Part shown: in pieces, positions 47,869 through 56,789 of the stretch
Position numbering within the stretch: position 1 is the stretch's first letter
Layout of the letters: each line of letters begins with the position of its first letter
Assembly: GCF_047824785.1 (NCBI RefSeq)
Contig: NZ_CP181167.1
Span: 2,480,001 to 2,544,000, forward strand
DNA: 64,000 nt
Source of the DNA: Nitrobacter sp039808345
GTDB taxonomy: Bacteria; Pseudomonadota; Alphaproteobacteria; Rhizobiales; Xanthobacteraceae
Direction of reading: 5' to 3'
Translations under genes and position numbers: made by a program
Notes under the pieces: model-generated
What the model saw: the letters and a program-made list of their open reading frames with translations, nothing else
The model's database searches: none
Told to the model about the DNA's origin: nothing

Positions 47869-48269
47869 TGCTCTCAAGGTCCTGCGGGAAGAGGCTTCTC
47901 GCCTGCGTTCATTCATGACCCCATTTAGACGCTCTCGTAGATAGCGTCACCGCCCGGTAAACGGCCGTTCTCGAAAAATCACTCCCCCGATCGCCGCCGT
48001 CCGCTTCCGCCGCGGCAGAAACCCGCGATCCCCAAGGTTAACGGCAGGCGTGTTTCGACCGGAAAACCCCGATTCCATCGGGATTCAATCGCTAACGCCT
48101 AAAGTCCGAAGCAAGGACGATCGCTAAAATTTGAATCAATTTCGATTAAAGTATTGATTCAAATTAGCTGCGAATTTGACTTGTATTTGCGTCGAATACA
48201 CTTCGAGTACTTAGCGCCGGCGCAAATTCTTTGTGCGAAATGTGGTCCCAACAAGAAACGGGGGCCACA
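47869..48269. other. Intergenic region after the porin, with a PilZ-gene remnant
   Basis: Apart from the right repeat copy at 47927-47966 (a remnant of the 3' end of the PilZ gene or of a paralog), I see an A/T-rich stretch (48120-48200, repeated TTGAATCAAATTT... with ATTGATTCAAAT), which may be the promoter of the next gene. No gene. Confidence 0.5.
47927..47966 (+). repeat. Right copy of the imperfect direct repeat flanking the porin
   Basis: Reads D-A-L-V-D-S-V-T-A-R-stop in frame and then AAACGGCC, matching the last codons of the PilZ gene at 45049-45088. A stop codon lies four codons upstream in this frame, so it is a remnant and not a gene. Confidence 0.6.
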
Positions 48270-48890
48270 ATGCTCAACAGGGGACAGGGAGTGGGACTGG
48301 CGGTCGTAGGCGCCGTCCTGTGGGGAATAGCAACATCGGCGGGCGCCGCGGAAGCAGAAAAGCTCTATGCAAATCTCGGCGAATCCACACGGGCTCCGAT
48401 CGGTTGGGTTGAGTTCTGCAACGACGCTCCGAAGGAGTGCCACCGTGGCGCAACACAGCCGCGCGACATCGTCTTAACCGAGGATGCCTGGCGGGATCTC
48501 CTGAAAGTCAACCGCTGGGTCAACAAAACCGTCAAGCCGATGACGGATAAGGATCATTGGGGCGTCGTCGAAAAGTGGTCGCTTCCCACCGACGGCCATG
48601 GAGATTGCGAGGATTACGTCCTTTTGAAGCGCAAGATGCTGATCGACGCCGGGTGGCCGCGCGAAGCGTTGCTGGTCACGGTCGTTCGCGACAAGCAGGG
48701 CGATGGCCATGCCGTCCTGACCGTAAAGACCGACAAGGGCGAGTTCATTCTCGACAACCAGAATGAGAATGTCCTGGCCTGGACCAAGACCGGCTATCGC
48801 TTCATGAAAAGGCAGTCGCAAAGCGACCCCGATATCTGGGTCGCACTGGATGACAACCATCCGGCGGTCGCGACGGCCAGTTCTCGATAG
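48270..48890 (+). CDS. BTLCP family transglutaminase-like cysteine proteinase
   Basis: A 206-residue exported protein: signal peptide about residues 1-26, then the bacterial transglutaminase-like cysteine proteinase domain. The presumed catalytic triad is Cys113 in DGHGDCEDYVLLKR, His147 in GDGHAVLTV, and Asp162 in FILDNQNENVLAW. In some bacteria relatives cleave adhesins or act with c-di-GMP receptors (LapG-type logic), and a PilZ gene lies upstream across the porin insertion; a link is speculative. ATG 48270 follows a GGGGG-rich Shine-Dalgarno. Confidence 0.88.
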   Translation: MLNRGQGVGLAVVGAVLWGIATSAGAAEAEKLYANLGESTRAPIGWVEFCNDAPKECHRGATQPRDIVLTEDAWRDLLKVNRWVNKTVKPMTDKDHWGVVEKWSLPTDGHGDCEDYVLLKRKMLIDAGWPREALLVTVVRDKQGDGHAVLTVKTDKGEFILDNQNENVLAWTKTGYRFMKRQSQSDPDIWVALDDNHPAVATASSR

Positions 48891-49224
48891 ACAACAAATA
48901 ACGAGACCCGCGACCCGGTCATACCCCTCCCCGTCCCCAGACCGGCTCGCGCGCGGCCAGCCTTCCCCCAAGAGGCTGGCCGCACCCCTTTTTGGAAAGC
49001 TGACGAGAATGATGGTGTTTTCGAGCGAAGCATGTCCTCGGGTTTGACCCGAGGATGGAATCCGGTTCGCGTGAAGCAAACGCATCAAAACCAGAGCTTC
49101 GCTTCTGATTCAATCAGAAGCGGGATGCGGACGGAAAACCGCACCACACTCTTTCCTATCCCGCTCCTGTCCAGCTTTGGAGCCGATCAGTGCGCCACCG
49201 CGTGAAGCGGTGGTCGTCACCAGC
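48891..49224. other. Intergenic region with palindromic repeat copy 6
   Basis: About 330 bases between two convergent genes. It holds an imperfect GC-rich stem (GGCCAGCCTTCCCCCAAGAG/CTGGCC, 48956-48980), which could be a terminator, and the repeat at 49011-49130. No gene. Confidence 0.5.
49011..49130. repeat. Intergenic palindromic repeat, copy 6
   Basis: GTTTTCGAGCGAAGCATGTCCTCGGGTTTGACCCGAGGATGGAATCCGGTTCGCGTGAAG then GAGCTTCGCTTCTGATTCAATCAGAAGCGGG, shown here as blocks: TCCTCGGGTTTGACCCGAGGA hairpin and GCTTCTGATTCAATCAGAAGC hairpin. Confidence 0.85.
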
Positions 49225-49689
49225 TCAACCCTTCAGGCCAAGCAACTCGACGTCAAAGATCAGCGTTGCATTGGGCGGAATGACGCCGCCTGCGCCGCGC
49301 GCACCGTAACCGAGTTCCGGCGGAATGATCAGCGTACGCTTGCCGCCGACCTTCATGGTCGCGACGCCTTCATCCCAACCCGCGATCACGCGACGCTTGC
49401 CGATCGGGAACTCGAAGGGTTCGTTACGATCCACCGAACTGTCGAATTTCTTGCCCTTCTGGCCGTTCTCGTAGAGCCAGCCGGTGTAATGCATGACGCA
49501 GATCTGGCCAGGCTGGGGCAACGGACCCTCCCCGACCTTTGTGTCCGTAATCTGCAAACCCGATGCTGTCGTCATGGTTTTCTCCGCGGTTTGGGCCGCC
49601 GCCGTAGCTGAGGCCTCGATCAGAATAACGCTGCCGGACGCAACCGCGAGAACAAACGTCAAAACGCCCGCATATCGAAGCACCCGCAT
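49225..49689 (-). CDS. FKBP-type peptidyl-prolyl isomerase, exported
   Basis: Prolyl cis-trans isomerase of 154 residues with a signal peptide (RVLRYAGVLTFVLAVASG..., residues about 2-32) and one FKBP domain: GPLPQPGQICVMHYTGWLYENGQKGKKFDSS, EFPIGKRRVIAGWDEGVATMKVGGKRTLIIPPELGYG and PPNATLIFDVELL. Active-site aromatic positions are kept. ATG 49689 has GGAG 9 bases upstream and is preferred to TTG 49704. Confidence 0.95.
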   Translation of the reverse strand: MRVLRYAGVLTFVLAVASGSVILIEASATAAAQTAEKTMTTASGLQITDTKVGEGPLPQPGQICVMHYTGWLYENGQKGKKFDSSVDRNEPFEFPIGKRRVIAGWDEGVATMKVGGKRTLIIPPELGYGARGAGGVIPPNATLIFDVELLGLKG

Positions 49690-49788
49690 CGCTACGTTCT
49701 CCAACCTGTTAACAGTCCCACCTCTAACCCAAGAGATACGCGACGACCACGGCTTTTTGCGACCGCCAGCGTTGAGTCTCCGCCGGGA

Positions 49789-50319
49789 TCAGCCAATTCG
49801 CTTCAGGCCCTTCTGGAAACGCAGGCCGTTCGCGGCGTAGGACTTCGCGCCGCTTCCCATCATCTCGATCTCGGAAGGCTCAAGCGTGCGGATCGCGCGC
49901 GCGGGCGCACCGACAATGAGGGAATATTCCGGGAACTGCTTGCCTTCGGTGATGAGCGCGCCGGCGCCGACGATACAACCACGACCAACCCGCGCACCGT
50001 TCATCACGATCGAACCCATGCCGATCAGCGCACCATCTTCGATGGTGCAGCCATGCAGGATAACGTTATGGCCAATGGTGCAGCCGCTGCCGATGGTCAG
50101 CGGAAACCCTTCGTCAGTGTGACAGGTGCAGCCGTCCTGAATGTTGGAACCCGCTCCAACCTCGATCCACTCATGATCCCCGCGCAGCACCGCACCAAAC
50201 CACACGCTCGCATTCTCGCGCAGACGGACCCTGCCGATCACAGCGGAAGTTTCGGCGATGAAATAGCGCCCGCTTTCAGGCAGGTCCGGTCCCTGTCCAT
50301 CGAGTTCGTAAATCGCCAT
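49789..50319 (-). CDS. Gamma-carbonic anhydrase family protein (left-handed beta helix)
   Basis: A 176-residue hexapeptide-repeat protein. The three zinc histidines are His67 (CTCHTDEG), His84 and His89 (IGHNVILHGC), spaced as in gamma-carbonic anhydrase relatives of the YrdA/PaaY group. The catalytic acidic loop of Cam is absent, so activity cannot be assumed. Repeats run about residues 20-150. It is cotranscribed at most with nothing obvious; 85 bases separate it from the FKBP gene start on the same strand. Confidence 0.92.
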   Translation of the reverse strand: MAIYELDGQGPDLPESGRYFIAETSAVIGRVRLRENASVWFGAVLRGDHEWIEVGAGSNIQDGCTCHTDEGFPLTIGSGCTIGHNVILHGCTIEDGALIGMGSIVMNGARVGRGCIVGAGALITEGKQFPEYSLIVGAPARAIRTLEPSEIEMMGSGAKSYAANGLRFQKGLKRIG

Positions 50320-50433
50320 GACGGCCTCCTGCTAGTGGAGGTTTGGGATTCGCCATTCGTTTCCCGCGCTCGCTGCGAGCCGGCTGACGAATGTCAATCC
50401 ACGCCACCAACGAAAACAATGCCACGGCGCCGC

Positions 50434-50766
50434 TCAGGCGAGCAACCCGACCGCCTGCAGCGTCATCACCACGCAGGTGCCGGACATCAGGCTCCAGAAC
50501 CCGGCGATCACCGTCGCCATCATGACGAATTCAAAACGGCGGCGCTCGATGCGTCGTCCGCGAAGTGTGTTGCGCATGATGATGAAAGGCGCCGCGAAGA
50601 CCAGGAACGGCACCGCGGCAAATGCCCGGGCGACGACCCCCTGCTGCAGCAATCCGAATCCGGCCGGCCGTTTGACGAACGCCTGGTAACCGCTCGCAAG
50701 CGCCCCCGCGATGGCGAATCCGATGCACAGGGAGAAGAAGGAACTCAACGCATCCGGCGACATCAA
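50434..50766 (-). CDS. Small membrane protein of unknown function
   Basis: A 110-residue protein with three predicted membrane segments (residues about 8-28, 46-65 and 80-105), and a basic loop RNTLRGRRIERRRFE. I do not recognise the family. It is 114 bases upstream of the gamma-carbonic anhydrase gene on the same strand. Confidence 0.65.
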   Translation of the reverse strand: MMSPDALSSFFSLCIGFAIAGALASGYQAFVKRPAGFGLLQQGVVARAFAAVPFLVFAAPFIIMRNTLRGRRIERRRFEFVMMATVIAGFWSLMSGTCVVMTLQAVGLLA

Positions 50767-50949
50767 AGGGACATCCGTTCACGACGACGACGTCCCCTCA
50801 TTCGCAAAATGCCGACTGCCCCGCCACCTTATCCTTAAGAAAAGGTTAACGCGACAGTTGCACGGCGACTGCAAATGCCTTCGGCATGAAAACTTCATAT
50901 TGCGTGGCATAGTCGCGGGCTGATTCGTCCTCTCGGAAATGTCCGTCCC

Positions 50950-51663
50950 ATGGCCTTGCTGCTGTCCGCTCCGCGTCGGTCGCGCGGATCACATAAACCG
51001 CGCGCCAGTCACCTGATCCCCCTTCTCGCAGCCGCCGTGATCGCGATGCCTTCGATCACCGCAGTCGTCTATCTGTTGTGGCCAACCTGGACTCCCAAAG
51101 CATCTGGCGACAACAAGCGGTTGCCGGTCAGCATCGGCCAAACCGTGTTCAACGTGCCGGAGCGCGCCTTCCGCGTAAAAGTTCAGAGGCATTCGGGACC
51201 GCAGGAGCGCATCGATCTGAGTTTCCTCTATCCCTCGCTGGCCACCCCGGACGCGCCAAGGCGTGTCACCGCCGAAAGCGCCGAAGATGAACCGCAGGCG
51301 TTAGACCGCATCTTCCTGTCGATCGCCGCCCATCACGATTCTCTGGCGCCGGACGCCCTCGTGCGGACAATCTACCCTCGTTACCTTGATACGGCTCGCA
51401 CGCAGTCCGAGGACGGATTATCGATGCACGCATTCCGTGACGGAACGCCCTATGCGGGAGAGGACCTGTTCATCGCGCAGACGCCAGCGCTGGCGGCGCG
51501 ATGCACGCGCGAGGCCATGACGCCGGGCATGTGCCTGAGTGAACGCCGAATCGGCGGTGCCGACCTGACGTTCCGTTTTCCGAGGCAATGGCTGACCAAG
51601 TGGCGCGACGTTGCCGGAGCGATGGAGCGGCTCGCGCAACAAGTGCGCCCGGTGCAGAACTAG
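50950..51663 (+). CDS. Membrane-anchored protein of unknown function
   Basis: A 237-residue protein with a basic N-terminus and one membrane anchor (residues about 22-45, HLIPLLAAAVIAMPSITAVVYLLWP); the rest is probably periplasmic and has two cysteines (AARCTREAMTPGMCLSE). No family recognised. The stop TAG (51661-51663) is the first three bases of an intergenic palindromic repeat, so the C-terminus was likely set by repeat insertion or the repeat arose at the stop. Confidence 0.7.
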   Translation: MALLLSAPRRSRGSHKPRASHLIPLLAAAVIAMPSITAVVYLLWPTWTPKASGDNKRLPVSIGQTVFNVPERAFRVKVQRHSGPQERIDLSFLYPSLATPDAPRRVTAESAEDEPQALDRIFLSIAAHHDSLAPDALVRTIYPRYLDTARTQSEDGLSMHAFRDGTPYAGEDLFIAQTPALAARCTREAMTPGMCLSERRIGGADLTFRFPRQWLTKWRDVAGAMERLAQQVRPVQN

Positions 51664-51875
51664 AGCATGATCCCGACCCGAAGGGCCGCGCCAGCGCAAA
51701 GTGGAAACCGGTTTTCGGAAAAGATCATGCTCAAACAAAAAGATAAGCGACAAGTCTGATTTAACGCAGTTGGAACAGACTCCGGAGCCGCGCTCCCGCG
51801 AGGCCCAGAAGCAAAGCCCCCGGTTTTTAGTTGGCGCGTTGTGTTCACGCGAACCGGCATCCATCGCCCGTCAAG
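51661..51875. repeat. Intergenic palindromic repeat, copy 7 (composite)
   Basis: TAGAGCATGATCC...GTGGAAACCGGTTTTCGGAAAAGATCATGCTC hairpin, AGTCTGATTTAACGCAGTTGGAACAGACT hairpin, then GCGTTGTGTTCACGCGAACCGGCATCCAT; described as blocks. Its TAG is the stop codon of the gene ending at 51663. Confidence 0.85.
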
Positions 51876-51885
51876 CTCTCCGGGT

Positions 51886-52104
51886 TCAACCGACGTCGGC
51901 CAGATCCTCCTCGAGAATGGCCATCTGAAACTGAAACGAGCGGTCGTCGTCCTCATCATCGACGAACAGCACGCCAATGAACTCCTCGCCGATATAGACC
52001 TCGGCCGAGTCGTCCTTCTTCGGACGTGGCACCACACGAATCTTGGCGTTGCCGAACACGCGCTTGAGGTAGGCGTCGAGTTTCCTGACTTCCTGAACGT
52101 TCAC
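51886..52104 (-). CDS. DUF3126 family protein
   Basis: A 72-residue acidic protein; VQEVRKLDAYLKRVFGN...RVVPRPKKDDSAEVYIGEEFIGVLFVDDEDDDRSFQFQMAILEEDL matches DUF3126, a small family of alphaproteobacteria with unknown function. The length is normal. It lies between two repeat copies, downstream of cysE on the same strand. Confidence 0.88.
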   Translation of the reverse strand: MNVQEVRKLDAYLKRVFGNAKIRVVPRPKKDDSAEVYIGEEFIGVLFVDDEDDDRSFQFQMAILEEDLADVG

Positions 52105-52142
52105 GGCAATCTCCAGATGTTGAGGGTTCGCAGGGGCTTCTA

Positions 52143-52336
52143 AAGTTCTTCACCGCTTCATGGAAGCGGTGAAGAACTCAATCTTATGTTTTGACGCGTT
52201 TTCTTCACGCGAACCGGATTCCATCCTCGGGTCAAGCCCGAGGACATGCTTCGCTCGAAAACGCTATAGAGCATGATTCCGAAAAGCGGACACCACTTTG
52301 CGCTGGCGCGGCCCTTCGGGTCGGGATCATGCTCTG
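52143..52336. repeat. Intergenic palindromic repeat, copy 8 (two units)
   Basis: AAGTTCTTCACCGCTTCATGG pairs with GAAGCGGTGAAGAAC; then TTTTGACGCGTTTTCTTCACGCGAACCGG, CCTCGGGTCAAGCCCGAGG, GAAAACGCTATAGAGCATGATTCCGAAAAG, closing with CGGGATCATGCTCT; described as blocks. It fills the space between DUF3126 and cysE. Confidence 0.85.
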
Positions 52337-52351
52337 GAGAACCTGGCAGGC

Positions 52352-53182
52352 TTATGTTTCGAGTGTCGCGTTCAGCATCTGATTCATGGTGCGCGAGGGC
52401 TCCGAGCAGCCGGCCGGACCGATCGTCCTGGCTGGAACGCCAGCGACGGTGACATTGTGCGGCACCGGTTTCACGACGACTGATCCGGCCGCGATGCGCG
52501 CGCAATGTCCGACCTCGATATTGCCCAGGATTTTCGCGCCCGCGCCGATCATGACGCCGTGACGGATCTTCGGATGGCGGTCCTCGTTCTCCTTGCCGGT
52601 GCCGCCGAGCGTCACGCCATGCAGGATCGACACGTCATCTTCAATAACGGCGGTTTCGCCAACAACGAACCCGGTGGCATGATCGAGAAAAATGCCGCGG
52701 CCGATCCTGGCTGCCGGATTGATATCCACCTGAAATACCGACGAGGAGCGGCTTTGCAGGTAATAGGCGAAATCCTTGCGGCCTTTCTGATAGAGCCAGT
52801 ACGCAAGACGGTGGGTCTGGATCGCCTGGAAACCCTTGAAATAGAGCAGCGGATCGATGAACCGCGACGTTGCGGGGTCCCGGTCATACACCGCCACCAG
52901 ATCGGCGCGAAACGCGTTGCCGATGTCGGGATCGTCGCGAAGCGCCTCGTCGAAGGTCTGGCGGATCAGGTCGCCTGACAGGGCCGAATGGTCGAGCCGC
53001 TCCGCGACACGATGCACCACGGCAGCCTCGAGCCGATCATGATGAAGAACGGCCGAAAAGATGAAGGACGCCAGCTCAGGCTCGCGGCGAACGATGTCTT
53101 CGGCCTCGCTGCGGACGCGATCCCATATGGGATCGAGCGCAGCGAATTTGGGGTTCTGCGGATTGACGTGCTGGATCGCCAT
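52352..53182 (-). CDS. cysE: Serine O-acetyltransferase
   Basis: Makes O-acetylserine from serine and acetyl-CoA, the first step of cysteine synthesis. The 276-residue protein has the N-terminal SATase helical domain (IWDRVRSEAEDIVRREPELASFI..., residues about 18-130) and the left-handed beta-helix (DINPAARIGRGIFLDHATGFVVGETAVIEDD...), with catalytic Asp/His in FLDHATG. The C-terminal tail (SEPSRTMNQMLN), which in relatives binds O-acetylserine sulfhydrylase, ends LET without the usual isoleucine. Confidence 0.95.
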   Translation of the reverse strand: MAIQHVNPQNPKFAALDPIWDRVRSEAEDIVRREPELASFIFSAVLHHDRLEAAVVHRVAERLDHSALSGDLIRQTFDEALRDDPDIGNAFRADLVAVYDRDPATSRFIDPLLYFKGFQAIQTHRLAYWLYQKGRKDFAYYLQSRSSSVFQVDINPAARIGRGIFLDHATGFVVGETAVIEDDVSILHGVTLGGTGKENEDRHPKIRHGVMIGAGAKILGNIEVGHCARIAAGSVVVKPVPHNVTVAGVPARTIGPAGCSEPSRTMNQMLNATLET

Positions 53183-53420
53183 GGTCGTCTCGAAACCTTG
53201 AATTCTGCCTCGCAGTTTAACATGGCGCGAGGTCGTTGTCCTTGCCGTTCAGCGAATATTCATTCAGCCTGCTTAAGGATCCGAACCCTTGAGGGGTCTC
53301 CCCAGCGGATCGACTACCTCAAGCAAATTATGCATTTACGCCGGACACTCAATAGGCGTAACGGCGCGCCGCGCAACCGGAGGAAAATCCATTTCCACCC
53401 GAGTCCTATACAGGCGCTCC

Positions 53421-54785
53421 ATGGAAGCACCTTGGGCCTGGATCGCGGCTGCCATCATTCCCGTTCTTCTGCTCGCCCCCGCGATCTGGAACGGCTATCC
53501 GCTGCTTCAACATGATACCGGCGGCTATCTGGCGCGATGGTACGAGAGCCATCTCGAGATCAGCCGCTCGAACGCCTACGGCATCTACCTTCATCTGGGC
53601 CAGGGCTCCTACTTCTGGATCAACCTGGCATGCCAGGCGCTGCTGACGCTGTGGATCCTGCATTTGACCCTGCGCGTGCTCAACATGGCGCAGCCATTGC
53701 GGCTCCTCACGATCGCCCTGATCCTGATCACGGCCACAGCGCTACCCTGGCTCGCGAGCATGCTGCTGACCGACATTTTCGCGGGGCTGGCGGTGCTCGC
53801 GCTCTATATCCTCGTTGTCCATAACGGCAAGCTCTCGATCGCCGAGAAGATCTCGCTGTTTCTGTTTACGGCCTTCGCGGCGGCAAGCCACACGGCGACA
53901 TTCGGCGTTCTGTTGGGCCTGTGCTGCGCGGGATGGATTGTCAAGCCGTTGCTCGGCCCCAGGCTTCAGATCGGCGGCCTCGTTCAGGGTTCCCTGACGA
54001 TCGTGACCGGCGCGGCCATGCTGCTGGCCGCCAACTTCGCGTTGACGGGTCAGCTTACCTGGACGCCTGGCGGCGCGGCCGTATCGTTCGGGCGCATGAT
54101 GCAGGACGGCATCGTGGCGCGCTATCTCAACGACCACTGCGACAAGATCAAGCTGAAGCTGTGCCCCTATCGCGATCAACTGCCGGCAACGGCGGATGAC
54201 TTCCTTTGGGGTAATGACAGCATATTCGATAAGCTCGGCCGCTTCGAGGGTCTGAACGGGGAGATGGAGTTCATCGCCACGCACGCGCTGGTGGCCTACC
54301 CGCTCTGGCAGGCTGAAGCCGCGGTCGAAGCAACGGCAGAGCAACTGGTGAGCGTCGACACCGGCGAAGGCAATACCGGATGGATACCGCACACCTACGG
54401 CATCATCGAGCGCTATCTGCCGGAACAAGTGAAGGTCATGCGCGACGCGCGGCAACAGCACTGGAACATGAAATTCACGGCTATCAACTGGGTCCACGTC
54501 CCCGTCGCGCTCGCCTCGATGCTGTTGCTGGCCGCAATCGCCCTCGCCGCGCTGTGGCGCCGGCGGCTTGACGACGTCGATCTTCTAGCCGCCACGGTTA
54601 CCGTCGCGCTGCTCGGCAATGCCTTCATCTGCGGCGTCTTATCAGGCCCCCACGACCGCTACGGCGCGCGCATGGTGTGGGTTGCGACCTTCGTCGTGCT
54701 GATCGCGGCGGCGCGATTTCTCGCCGGCCGCCATGGTCCGCCTTACGGCCGGCGTGACAAAAACTTCAGCACGCCATCCTTATAG
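53421..54785 (+). CDS. Polytopic membrane protein of unknown function
   Basis: A 454-residue protein with about ten predicted membrane helices. The first extracytoplasmic loop has YPLLQHDTGGYLARWYESH, with an acidic residue placed as in GT-C type glycosyltransferases, but overall family membership is not clear. A large soluble loop (residues about 225-370) has paired cysteines (NDHCDKIKLKLCPYRD). ATG 53421 follows the end of non-coding-looking codons. Its 3' end overlaps the convergent hydrolase gene by 43 bases. Confidence 0.75.
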   Translation: MEAPWAWIAAAIIPVLLLAPAIWNGYPLLQHDTGGYLARWYESHLEISRSNAYGIYLHLGQGSYFWINLACQALLTLWILHLTLRVLNMAQPLRLLTIALILITATALPWLASMLLTDIFAGLAVLALYILVVHNGKLSIAEKISLFLFTAFAAASHTATFGVLLGLCCAGWIVKPLLGPRLQIGGLVQGSLTIVTGAAMLLAANFALTGQLTWTPGGAAVSFGRMMQDGIVARYLNDHCDKIKLKLCPYRDQLPATADDFLWGNDSIFDKLGRFEGLNGEMEFIATHALVAYPLWQAEAAVEATAEQLVSVDTGEGNTGWIPHTYGIIERYLPEQVKVMRDARQQHWNMKFTAINWVHVPVALASMLLLAAIALAALWRRRLDDVDLLAATVTVALLGNAFICGVLSGPHDRYGARMVWVATFVVLIAAARFLAGRHGPPYGRRDKNFSTPSL

Positions 54786-55495
54786 ACCTTGTCGCCCACC
54801 GCCCGCATGTGGTCGCGGTTTGGAATATCCAGCACTTGCGCGCCGGGGATGATCTTCGCCAACGCCTGCGCAGAGCCTGCGATTTCGTCCTTGCTGCCGA
54901 CCGCGATCAGCGTCGGCACGCTGATGCTCGCGGCTTCCGCTTCCGTCATCAGCCGCCGTGATCCGCGCAGGCAGGCCGCCAGCGCGCGACGGTCTGAACG
55001 GGTCTGATCGGCGAACGCGCGGAAAGTGCGGCCGAAGGGATCGGTAACGTCGTCGAGCGAGGCTGCCTCCAGCGCCCTCGCCACGCTTTCACCGGGACCG
55101 CCGCCCTCGATCAGGCCGACGCCAAGCCCGCCGAAGATTCCAGAGCGTACCCGCTCGGGCCTTGTATGTGCCAGGATTCCCGTCATCCTGGCGCCGAGCG
55201 AATACCCCATGATATCGGCGCGCGCGACACCGAGATGATCCATCAGCGCCGTGACGTCGCTCGCCATCGTGCCGATGTGATAATCTTCGGGATCGTAGAG
55301 CTTGGTGGAATCGCCATGGCCGCGATTGTCGAGAGCGATGACTCGGAAGCCGCTCTTGCGCAACTCCGACACCCAGGTCGGATACACCCAGTTCACATTC
55401 TTGCTCGACGCAAAGCCATGCACGAGAACGACGGGATCGCCCTCGCCCTCGTCGAGGTAGGAGATCTCAACTTCGCCGTGATGAAAGCTCGGCAT
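54743..55495 (-). CDS. Alpha/beta hydrolase
   Basis: A 250-residue alpha/beta-hydrolase. The oxyanion motif is VVLVHGFASSKNVNW (residues about 22-36), the nucleophile elbow GYSLGAR (Ser near residue 98), and late motif IPNRDHMRAV carries the catalytic His. Substrate unknown; esterase or C-C hydrolase activities are possible. The 3' ends of this gene and the membrane-protein gene overlap on opposite strands (54743-54785). Confidence 0.92.
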   Translation of the reverse strand: MPSFHHGEVEISYLDEGEGDPVVLVHGFASSKNVNWVYPTWVSELRKSGFRVIALDNRGHGDSTKLYDPEDYHIGTMASDVTALMDHLGVARADIMGYSLGARMTGILAHTRPERVRSGIFGGLGVGLIEGGGPGESVARALEAASLDDVTDPFGRTFRAFADQTRSDRRALAACLRGSRRLMTEAEAASISVPTLIAVGSKDEIAGSAQALAKIIPGAQVLDIPNRDHMRAVGDKVYKDGVLKFLSRRP

Positions 55496-55552
55496 CAGCG
55501 CTTCCGTGATGGGGGGTGGAGACGGGATGGCCAGCAGCGATCGGTAAGACGA

Positions 55553-56662
55553 TTACGCCGGCGACGACACTGCGGAAAGTCGCCGCAGACGCCTGGCCCT
55601 TGAACGTTGCAGCGATGAGCGCGTCATGCGTTCGGTCGCGGCCTTGATCGATGACAGGAAACCGAACAGCGCCAGCGCGGCGCTGAACACCCACATCGTG
55701 AGATTGAACGCACCGGCGGTGAGCAGCAGCGCCCCCCGTCCCAGGATCTTGATGATCGCGCGGGTCTGCCCGCCTGTGGCTTTCGCAAGGCGGGCGGCGC
55801 GCGCCACGTCCTTCGGCCCCTGAGCGATCCGCAGGATGTCGAGCGCACCGCGCGTCCCTGTCTTCTCGCTGATGCGGCCGACATCCTTGGCGAGGCGCAC
55901 CAGTCCGCCAGCCTTCTCGGCGCGAACCGCGGCCTTGATGGCGACCGCCGTCTGACGCGGCTGCGCCAGCGACCCCGCCGCGAGGGCCTTTTGCAGTTGC
56001 CGCATGTCGACCATCTCGCGCGCCGAACGACCTGCCCACCGGCTCAGGCCCTCGCCCAGCCGCCCGGCCTTGCGGGCATCCTTGACCAGGGTAAGCCCGA
56101 CCCGGGCCGGCGCAGCGCCGCCAACGGTCACGAAGGTTGCGCCGGTCACGGCGACGCCTGCGACAGCAAGCCCCAGCAACAGCCGGTCGGTATCCTCGCC
56201 CTTCGCCAGATGGCTTCCCTCTCGCACGATGTCCCGGACATCACCGAATACGCAAAGATCACCGGCGAGCGTGCCCGAAAGACTGGCTCCATCGACGGCA
56301 TTACCCGTGACCAGCCCGGAGAAGAATCGCCTTGCAACGGCTTTGGTGGAATTCTCTTCTTCAGCGGCCTCGGTGACGCGCTGAGTTAAATCGCCGGGGA
56401 TCGATATTCCCCTGGCCTTCGCAAGATCGACGAAGCTATGGGCAAGATCCGGATCTTGCGCCGCCAGCGCCGCCTCGATGTTGCGCCCGATCAGCGCAGG
56501 ATCGTTTCGAAGCACGGATTCGAGCTGAAGAGCGAGCCGCACGGGGTCATCCTGGGCCACCAGAACGGCGCCGGCATCCGTGGCGCGTGGCAACAGCACG
56601 GCGAACGCCGCCGCGCAGATTGCCGCCACCGTCATCGCGCTGCCAATTCGCCGCTCTCTCAT
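55553..56662 (-). CDS. Exported/membrane protein of unknown function
   Basis: A 369-residue protein with a signal peptide (about residues 1-31), a helical soluble part with regular Ala/Leu/Arg-rich helices (160-300), and a C-terminal membrane segment (AIIKILGRGALLLTAGAFNLTMWVFSAALALFGFL, about 310-345) followed by a very basic end. The hydrophobic stretch LLLGLAVAGVAVTGATFVTVGG (about 163-185) may be another membrane segment. Not assignable to a family by eye. Confidence 0.65.
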   Translation of the reverse strand: MRERRIGSAMTVAAICAAAFAVLLPRATDAGAVLVAQDDPVRLALQLESVLRNDPALIGRNIEAALAAQDPDLAHSFVDLAKARGISIPGDLTQRVTEAAEEENSTKAVARRFFSGLVTGNAVDGASLSGTLAGDLCVFGDVRDIVREGSHLAKGEDTDRLLLGLAVAGVAVTGATFVTVGGAAPARVGLTLVKDARKAGRLGEGLSRWAGRSAREMVDMRQLQKALAAGSLAQPRQTAVAIKAAVRAEKAGGLVRLAKDVGRISEKTGTRGALDILRIAQGPKDVARAARLAKATGGQTRAIIKILGRGALLLTAGAFNLTMWVFSAALALFGFLSSIKAATERMTRSSLQRSRARRLRRLSAVSSPA

Positions 56663-56789
56663 TGAAAATCCCGATCGCGGCGAGCCCTTCGTTGCACGCC
56701 CAGGGTGGTACGCCGTTTTTCAAGCACAGCTTGTCCGGCCAAAAAAGGGGCTCCCTCAAACGAAAGCATTGTGTCTAGTTTGCATGGCT

